A stretch of DNA of 55,776 bases from Verrucomicrobiota bacterium (GTDB taxonomy: Bacteria; Verrucomicrobiota; Verrucomicrobiia; Limisphaerales; UBA1319): positions 1 through 55,776 of the forward strand of contig JAKLFB010000039.1 of the NCBI GenBank assembly GCA_022711435.1, given 5' to 3'. Below, in pieces: positions 52,901 through 55,776 of the stretch. Position 1 is the first letter of the stretch, and each line of letters begins with the position of its first letter. A program made the translations under genes and the position numbers. Below the pieces are notes generated by a model. That model was not told the origin of the DNA and searched no databases. It saw only the letters and a list, made by a program, of their open reading frames with translations.

Positions 52901-53403
52901 CCGCCATCGGCCGGGCTGCTCCAGACCAGCCCGCGGTGTCCGTAATCGATCGGCCCCGGCTCGCGCACCGCCCAGTCGCCCTCGTCGGCATAACGGATGC
53001 TCTGAACCACTTGTCCCTGGGCATCGGTCAGCTCGAGGGTCTCACCGCTGTTGCTCAGGCGCCCCTCCCACCCCCCAACCACAAGGGCGGCTTCGGGATG
53101 CATCGAGGCGAATACCGCGGGATCGGCCGCCACGACCAGATAGCCGTGGCCGGGCAGGTCCACCTCGGGAAACGTGAGCTGGATGCCCCGGGTGAATCGC
53201 CAGCCGCCCAGCGACACCGCGGCGGGATCGGGATTGTGCAGCTCGATGTATTCCTCCCGCACATCCTCGGAAGCCGGATGATACATCAGCTCGCTGATCC
53301 GCACGCCGGCCCGAATGCGGCCCGCGGGCGCGCTTGCCATCGCGCCAATCAGCAGCACGCAAAGAAGACCACGTCGCCAGGCGCATTTCCTCATAGCAGC
53401 CAT
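46993..53403 (-). CDS. Giant secreted lamin-tail / CotH / beta-helix protein
   Basis: A 2136-aa exported protein. A signal peptide (RRGLLCVLLIGAMASAPAG) leads to a first lamin-tail (LTD) domain (about 30-150, RISELMYHPA and EEYIELHNP). A CotH kinase-like region follows (about 330-700), with VEEWMLYFALETLVDNRETN and LPYDLDTIMG. A right-handed beta-helix region (about 815-1190) follows, with repeated polypeptide rungs. Four more LTDs lie near 1288, 1437, 1766 and 1912 (LNEILVRD, INEWLAEP, LHEILAGH, INEWMAH). No membrane anchor or sorting motif was recognised. A second ATG at 53394 is an alternative start. Proteins with this layout are common in Verrucomicrobiota; the function is not known. Confidence 0.9.
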   Translation of the reverse strand: MAAMRKCAWRRGLLCVLLIGAMASAPAGRIRAGVRISELMYHPASEDVREEYIELHNPDPAAVSLGGWRFTRGIQLTFPEVDLPGHGYLVVAADPAVFASMHPEAALVVGGWEGRLSNSGETLELTDAQGQVVQSIRYADEGDWAVREPGPIDYGHRGLVWSSPADGGGASIELVNPAIDNSWGQNWLASAILGGTPGRVNSVHSTNTPPFIQEVRHFPAVPKSTQTISITALVIDESADPVTVRLHYRRDGSPDFSSMEMLDDGHHGDGSAGDHRWGALLTAQPHGTIVDFFVEAADATGLIRTWPAPVNVDGQGVQRANALCQVDDEIYRGRLPLYRLILTAADQAELRQINRNTPAAPYSTSDQTRSHAQFNGTFIGSDASGAAVRYLAGVRNRGNGSRYLLPASYRVNFRSDEHWKEVAALNLNAQHPHAQLAGSAFYQRAGFPVQQARALQVRVNGVPQATPGSPSFGFHVANEVIDSQFAERQFPFDSSGNIYRGIRIQSPGANLSYLGEDPDRYRVNYFKQSNVSEDDWADLIGLAGVLDDTPDARYAEEVRRVLDVEEWMLYFALETLVDNRETNLANGNNGTGDGDDYFLYAGVQDPRFRVLPYDLDTIMGQGNVGGIVSDGLFRMAANPRIARLLQWPDFAPLYYEALLELLDGIGSPAQFNPLIDQVLGELAPASNIAAIQSFIADRGAFIRAQIPLHLTASNSLPIEAGAYVTTNAAFSLAGAAHAVRTRSILVGGQPAQWEGWRCRWVSPAVPLTPGFNHILVEAADPTGQVFDRIGVDVRYDLEGAGRTVAAVGADTVWRAADSPYRIDGLLTVPAGVTLAIEPGATVYFADGAGLLVQGRIDAAGLPDARIRFTRLPGLAGDPTDRWAGLDLDHSARSNRLACVDFAFAGSGGFSFRAIDSAAEIDRCTWSGTTRTLIEMENSSLTVRGCVLPSIVENELVHGVGILAGGCLVFEENVFGTTTGYNDIIDFSNARRPGPILQVLRNVFTGSSDDMVDLDGADAHIEGNLFVHGRHSDATGEDNTASAVSFGQYNGYSPHVVVVRNLAWDVEHFVLCKEGGFVTIANNTVIGVCNSFLNLDEPGRADSPGRGAIVEGNVYWNPLGWEGVNFENAASSNHVAELTAAFNIFAAEDRLSQGPDNQRIDPHLVSLEPAGWPELTNAFRLRPGSPAIATGPNGLDRGALVPSGASISGEPFSPWPANRVTLRVAGPGIVAYRYRLNDDPFGEPSPIDTPLELLDLANGAHRVEVLGQNSAGAWQSQPTRSRSWTIGPAEPRVVLNEILVRDSSTNGADGPGAGWIELHNEGAAAADLEGVTLEDGQHGLWRFVFPAGVRLDPGAFLLVLADADQAAPGWHTGASLPPSGGSVRLAGPASQGGPLLDHIRFGMQVVGLAIGRGPDGQWTLTSPTPAAPNRIHPIGDSRGLRINEWLAEPRTWSPSDYIEIYNSDPLPVGMGGFSLTDEPVAIPNRHILPPLGFLDGFGHAVFLADGRPERGDDHLDFKLASEQGSIALSDDAGIVIDHVIYGPQTLDIAEGRLPSGGASFARFVHPSPGAPNPGIVITNVVTTTIPLITTNTLWRYEATGLEPDPAWSSTEFDDLLWPAGLPAFAFDADPLPAPILTPLSLTASNGSKIITFYFRAAFIAPSPLPPAAKLRIRMLIDDGAAFYLNGSHLHRVRMPGPPYTSATRASPSVDDAAWEESILASTPIEAGTNVLAVEVHQYSSSSADVVFSMTSDMILTTTNVTAPPAARVRLHEILAGHRADAGTPGPDSDWIEIHNPTSESVDLGGLRLTDHAGDSSPWVFPSPSIIGPDGYRIVRCDSSQPPSDANTGFGLDAHGDAIFLFGSPALGGALLDAVRFGLQIPNQSIGISPESGLWALTDPTPGTANRTAFLGDPSRIRINEWMAHPAGGNDWFELFNSGSDPVEVSGWWVTDDLARPLNHPLPPLSFLGAGADAWRQFEADNDPGQGAHHVGFRLDSQGESIGVFLPDGSPIDGLHFGPQIEGVSEGRWPDGQNRFLPFPGASSPGAANRIPAGPMRLEQAGWRSMGFHFLFEAAPGQAYAVQANEGLADDGWTDLIRIDAGTESRWIEVLDPAAPGSAARFYRLIALDPPMSGPELR

Positions 53404-53530
53404 TTGGGAATGTAATCGCCCCGACGGGCCATTTCGAGCACTTTCCCAGCCACGGGGGCGGCAGGGGATCGCGGCAGAGAACCCTTTTCATCGCACCCCG
53501 CCCTTGCCTTGGTTGCGGGTTCCTGGATAA

Positions 53531-54463
53531 ATGAGCCCGGTGTCCGGCTTGCCCTCCATTCCGGTCTCGGCGACAACGCGTTATTGCGGGGTTCTGGGCT
53601 TTCCGGTTCGTCATTCCGCTTCGCCGGCCTTCCAGAATGCCGGAATAGCGGCGCTGGGGCTCGATTGGCTTTACCTGGCCTTCGAGGTGCCGCCGGAGGA
53701 TCTGGCCGGCGCCTTGTCGGGCGCTCGGGCCCTCCGGTTCATCGGCCTTAACCTGACCGTTCCTCACAAGCTGCTTGCCCTCGAATGGGTGGATCTCCTG
53801 GACGAAAGCGCCCGCGCCTGGGGCGCCGTCAACACGATCGCGTTCGAGGGCCGGCGCGCCGATGGCACATGGCTTCCCGTCGGCCAGTGGCCCCCGGAGC
53901 CCATCCTCGAAATCCGCTCGCGCGGCTTCAACACCGATGCCGACGCCATCGCCCATGCGCTCGAGGAGGACCTCGGATTCCACCCCGCCGGCGCGCGCGT
54001 CCTGCAGCTCGGCGCTGGCGGCGCCGGCCGTGTGGCCGCCCTCCGGCTCGCTGCCGATGGCGTCCGCGAGCTCTGGCTCGTCAATCGAAACCGCGACAAG
54101 GCCGCGGCTGTGGCCGGCGACATCCGCCGCCGCTATCCCGAGGTCCGTGTCCACCTCGATTATCCGGACGCCACGGTCGACCTCGTCCTCAACGCCACCT
54201 CGCTCGGCCTTCGCGCCTCCGATCCCGTTCCGCTGGACGAATCCCGATTCGCTCTGGGCCGCGCCAGCGCGGTCTATGACATGATCTACCGCCCGGCTCG
54301 CACGCCCCTGCTCGAACGCGCCGAGGCCGCCGGCTGCCGCACCGCCAACGGCATCGGCATGCTCCTCCACCAAGGCGCCCGCGCCCTCGAAATCTGGTCG
54401 GGACAGCCCGCTCCCGTCGAGACCATGCGCCGCGCTCTGGTCCGCCATCTGCGGCAGGCATGA
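53531..54463 (+). CDS. aroE: Shikimate dehydrogenase
   Basis: NADPH-dependent step of aromatic amino acid synthesis, 310 aa, a little longer than the usual ~270. The catalytic Lys80 lies in GLNLTVPHK and the partner Asp136 in GFNTDADA. The nucleotide loop GAGGAGR is at 161-167. The extra length comes partly from an insertion of roughly 20 residues between AVNTIAF and GFNTD (about 106-131). Start MSPVSGLPSI is the first ATG of the frame; homology begins near YCGVLGFPVRHSASP. The stop overlaps the prepilin peptidase start by ATGA (54460-54463). Confidence 0.93.
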   Translation: MSPVSGLPSIPVSATTRYCGVLGFPVRHSASPAFQNAGIAALGLDWLYLAFEVPPEDLAGALSGARALRFIGLNLTVPHKLLALEWVDLLDESARAWGAVNTIAFEGRRADGTWLPVGQWPPEPILEIRSRGFNTDADAIAHALEEDLGFHPAGARVLQLGAGGAGRVAALRLAADGVRELWLVNRNRDKAAAVAGDIRRRYPEVRVHLDYPDATVDLVLNATSLGLRASDPVPLDESRFALGRASAVYDMIYRPARTPLLERAEAAGCRTANGIGMLLHQGARALEIWSGQPAPVETMRRALVRHLRQA

Positions 54464-55632
54464 ATCCACCGGTCATGTCCGCCATGCCTTTCCATTTCTG
54501 GTCCGTCTGCTTCCTCATCTTCGGCGCCGTTGTAGGGAGCTTCCTGAACGTCTGCATCTACCGGATGCCCCGGGGCGAAAGCCTGGTGTATCCGCCCTCG
54601 CACTGCCCCCGCTGCAACCAGCGGATCCGATGGTATCACAATCTGCCCCTGATCACCTGGATCAGCCTGCGGGGGCGCTGCGCCTATTGCGGAGCGGCAA
54701 TCTCACCCCGCTATCTCGCGGTCGAGCTGTTGACCGGCCTGGCGTTCCTGGCCTGCTGGCTCCGCTTCGGGCTGTCGTCCCCGGCCCTGGCGGCGGTCTT
54801 CGCCCTCCTGCTGGCTGGGTTCATCGTGGCCGCATTCATCGACCTCGAACACTACTTCATCCCGGACGAAATCACGATCGGAGGCGCCGTCGCCGGCTTC
54901 CTGATCTCTTTTGGGGTCCCGCTGCTCCACGACACCAGCCAGGCCGCGGTGGCATTGCGGCGCAGCATCGTCGGCATCGCCGCAGGGGCGCTCGTCATCC
55001 TCGGCGTGCTGCAGATGGCCAAATGGCTCTTCGGCCGCCAGGTCTTCCGACTGCCGCCCAACTCGCGCGTCGTCTTTCACGAGAACCACCTCCAGCTCCC
55101 CGATCGGTCCATCCCTTACGAGGACATTTTCTTCCGGAAATCCGATGTCCTGCGCATGCAGGCCCGGCAGGTCCGCGGGCTGCGCAGGCGATTCGCTCTC
55201 CAGGTCCGCCGACGCGGCCCTCGGATCCGCCTCCGCGCCCGCTTCCTCGCCCCCGAGCGGTTCGGATCCGAGGACGCCCTCCTCAGCCTGTCCCGCGACC
55301 GCCTCTCCATCGGCCCGCTCCATTACGATCCCGCTGACATCCAGCAACTCGAAGCTGTTGCCGAAGTGGTCGTCGTGCCCCGCGAGGGGATGGGGCTGGG
55401 GGACGTCAAGTTCATGGCGGCTGTGGGCGCGTTCCTGGGCTGGCCCGGCGTCGCCTTCACGCTGATGGCCAGCTCGGTCCTGGGCACCATCCTGGGCGGG
55501 CTCACCGTGCTCATTCGCCGCGACCGATCGAGCCGCATCCCCTACGTTCCCTATCTCGCCATGGCCGCCACCATCTGGATCTTCTTCCGGCCCGATATCA
55601 TGCGCTTGATCCGTTGGTGGCTTGGCGGCTGA
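54460..55632 (+). CDS. Type IV prepilin peptidase with inserted domain
   Basis: Membrane aspartyl protease/methyltransferase of the PilD/GspO type, 390 aa. The N-terminal cytoplasmic loop has the zinc cysteines Cys49/Cys52 and Cys74/Cys77. The catalytic aspartates are Asp128 in AAFIDLEHY and Asp315 in GMGLGDVKF. A 115-residue soluble insert (about 192-308, Arg-rich, FRLPPNSRVVFHENHLQLPD through DIQQLEAVAEVVVV) splits the second half, which normally has a short loop. It processes pilins and pseudopilins at the inner membrane. The start overlaps aroE, so it is probably translated with it. No pilin gene is inside the window. Confidence 0.92.
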   Translation: MNPPVMSAMPFHFWSVCFLIFGAVVGSFLNVCIYRMPRGESLVYPPSHCPRCNQRIRWYHNLPLITWISLRGRCAYCGAAISPRYLAVELLTGLAFLACWLRFGLSSPALAAVFALLLAGFIVAAFIDLEHYFIPDEITIGGAVAGFLISFGVPLLHDTSQAAVALRRSIVGIAAGALVILGVLQMAKWLFGRQVFRLPPNSRVVFHENHLQLPDRSIPYEDIFFRKSDVLRMQARQVRGLRRRFALQVRRRGPRIRLRARFLAPERFGSEDALLSLSRDRLSIGPLHYDPADIQQLEAVAEVVVVPREGMGLGDVKFMAAVGAFLGWPGVAFTLMASSVLGTILGGLTVLIRRDRSSRIPYVPYLAMAATIWIFFRPDIMRLIRWWLGG

Positions 55633-55728
55633 TCGGCCGCTTGCGAGCAGGTGTTGGCGGCGGCGTAAACATGGGGTGAAAATGGCGGTTTGAAAATGCA
55701 GGTAGTGGGGAGGGGGGTACAACAAACG

Positions 55729-55753
55729 GGCGGCAGGTTGCGAGTCTGCCGCC
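55729..55753 (+). promoter_or_regulatory. Perfect hairpin in the leader of the next gene
   Basis: GGCGGCAG (55729-55736) pairs exactly with CTGCCGCC (55746-55753) around a 9-base loop, GTTGCGAGT. No T-run follows, so it is not a terminator. It lies about 13 bases before a ribosome-binding site, where it could affect initiation. Confidence 0.4.
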
Positions 55754-55766
55754 GAGCGGAGAGGTG

Positions 55767-55772
55767 AAGGAG
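55767..55772 (+). promoter_or_regulatory. Ribosome-binding site of a gene starting beyond the window
   Basis: AAGGAG at 55767-55772 is a good Shine-Dalgarno sequence with only four bases left before the window end. The start codon of the next gene should lie just outside, so its product cannot be named. Confidence 0.5.
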
Positions 55773-55776
55773 ATTT

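Noticed and set aside
1..55776. Phage, integron, insertion sequence or CRISPR content
   Set aside because: No transposase, integrase, capsid, cas gene or regularly spaced repeats were found; the region reads as ordinary chromosome.

Overview
The window is a high-GC bacterial chromosome segment with tightly packed genes on both strands. Its content points to Verrucomicrobiota, possibly near Limisphaerales/Pedosphaera. The signs are an FGly-type sulfatase, a giant lamin-tail/CotH/beta-helix secreted protein, a DUF5679 mini-protein, GTP-type PEP carboxykinase, a PocR/AraC regulator, LptF/G and TolC (a Gram-negative envelope) and an aroE-prepilin peptidase pair. This placement is inferred from gene families, not from a marker-gene tree. 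No phage, transposase, CRISPR array or rRNA was seen.

Layout. 1-6.2 kb (+): tRNA-Leu(UAG), a sulfatase, a stranded Tat-signal fragment, then a compact run of M50 peptidase, two divergent thymidylate-kinase-like proteins, a ROK sugar kinase and an FHA-nucleotide cyclase fusion. 6.4-9.5 kb (+): an AMP-forming acyl ligase, a DUF5679 zinc-ribbon protein and a double-domain nucleoside diphosphate kinase. 9.6-12.3 kb (-): Nudix hydrolase, UDP-glucose dehydrogenase and a TPR membrane protein. 12.5-17.8 kb (+): alaS, a GNAT acetyltransferase, a small secreted Cys-rich protein between a near-consensus promoter and a strong terminator, and ribBA. 18-23 kb: threonine aldolase (-), galE (+), an MFS exporter (-) and a TolC-family protein (-). 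23.2-25.8 kb (+): glycosyltransferase and polysaccharide flippase.

25.8-30.0 kb (-): an ECF sigma factor, a putative membrane anti-sigma factor, a DUF3106-like protein and an M61-type protease with a PDZ domain form one apparent operon. 30.2-36.1 kb (+): glnD, an LptF/LptG permease and proS. 36.3-41.4 kb (+): a beta-propeller sensor kinase, a response regulator with an HTH tail, a PIG-L deacetylase and a single-domain glycogen-binding (CBM48-like) protein. 41.4-53.4 kb (-): a low-complexity Arg/Pro/Glu-rich exported protein, pckG, a PocR-AraC regulator, recF and the 2136-residue lamin-tail/CotH protein. 53.5 kb to the end (+): aroE, a prepilin peptidase with a large inserted domain, and the leader of a gene that starts just beyond the window.

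Themes. Several genes serve surface polymers and the envelope (galE, ugd, glycosyltransferase, flippase, LptF/G, TolC). Core housekeeping genes (alaS, proS, ribBA, recF, aroE, glnD) are interspersed with signalling genes. Four gene pairs, and possibly a leader ORF with its gene, overlap by ATGA, which suggests translational coupling. The most novel-looking items are the tandem thymidylate-kinase-like genes lacking canonical dTMP-binding motifs, the Cys-rich secreted protein with its own promoter and terminator, the sigma/anti-sigma/DUF3106/M61 operon, and the orphan Tat signal peptide.
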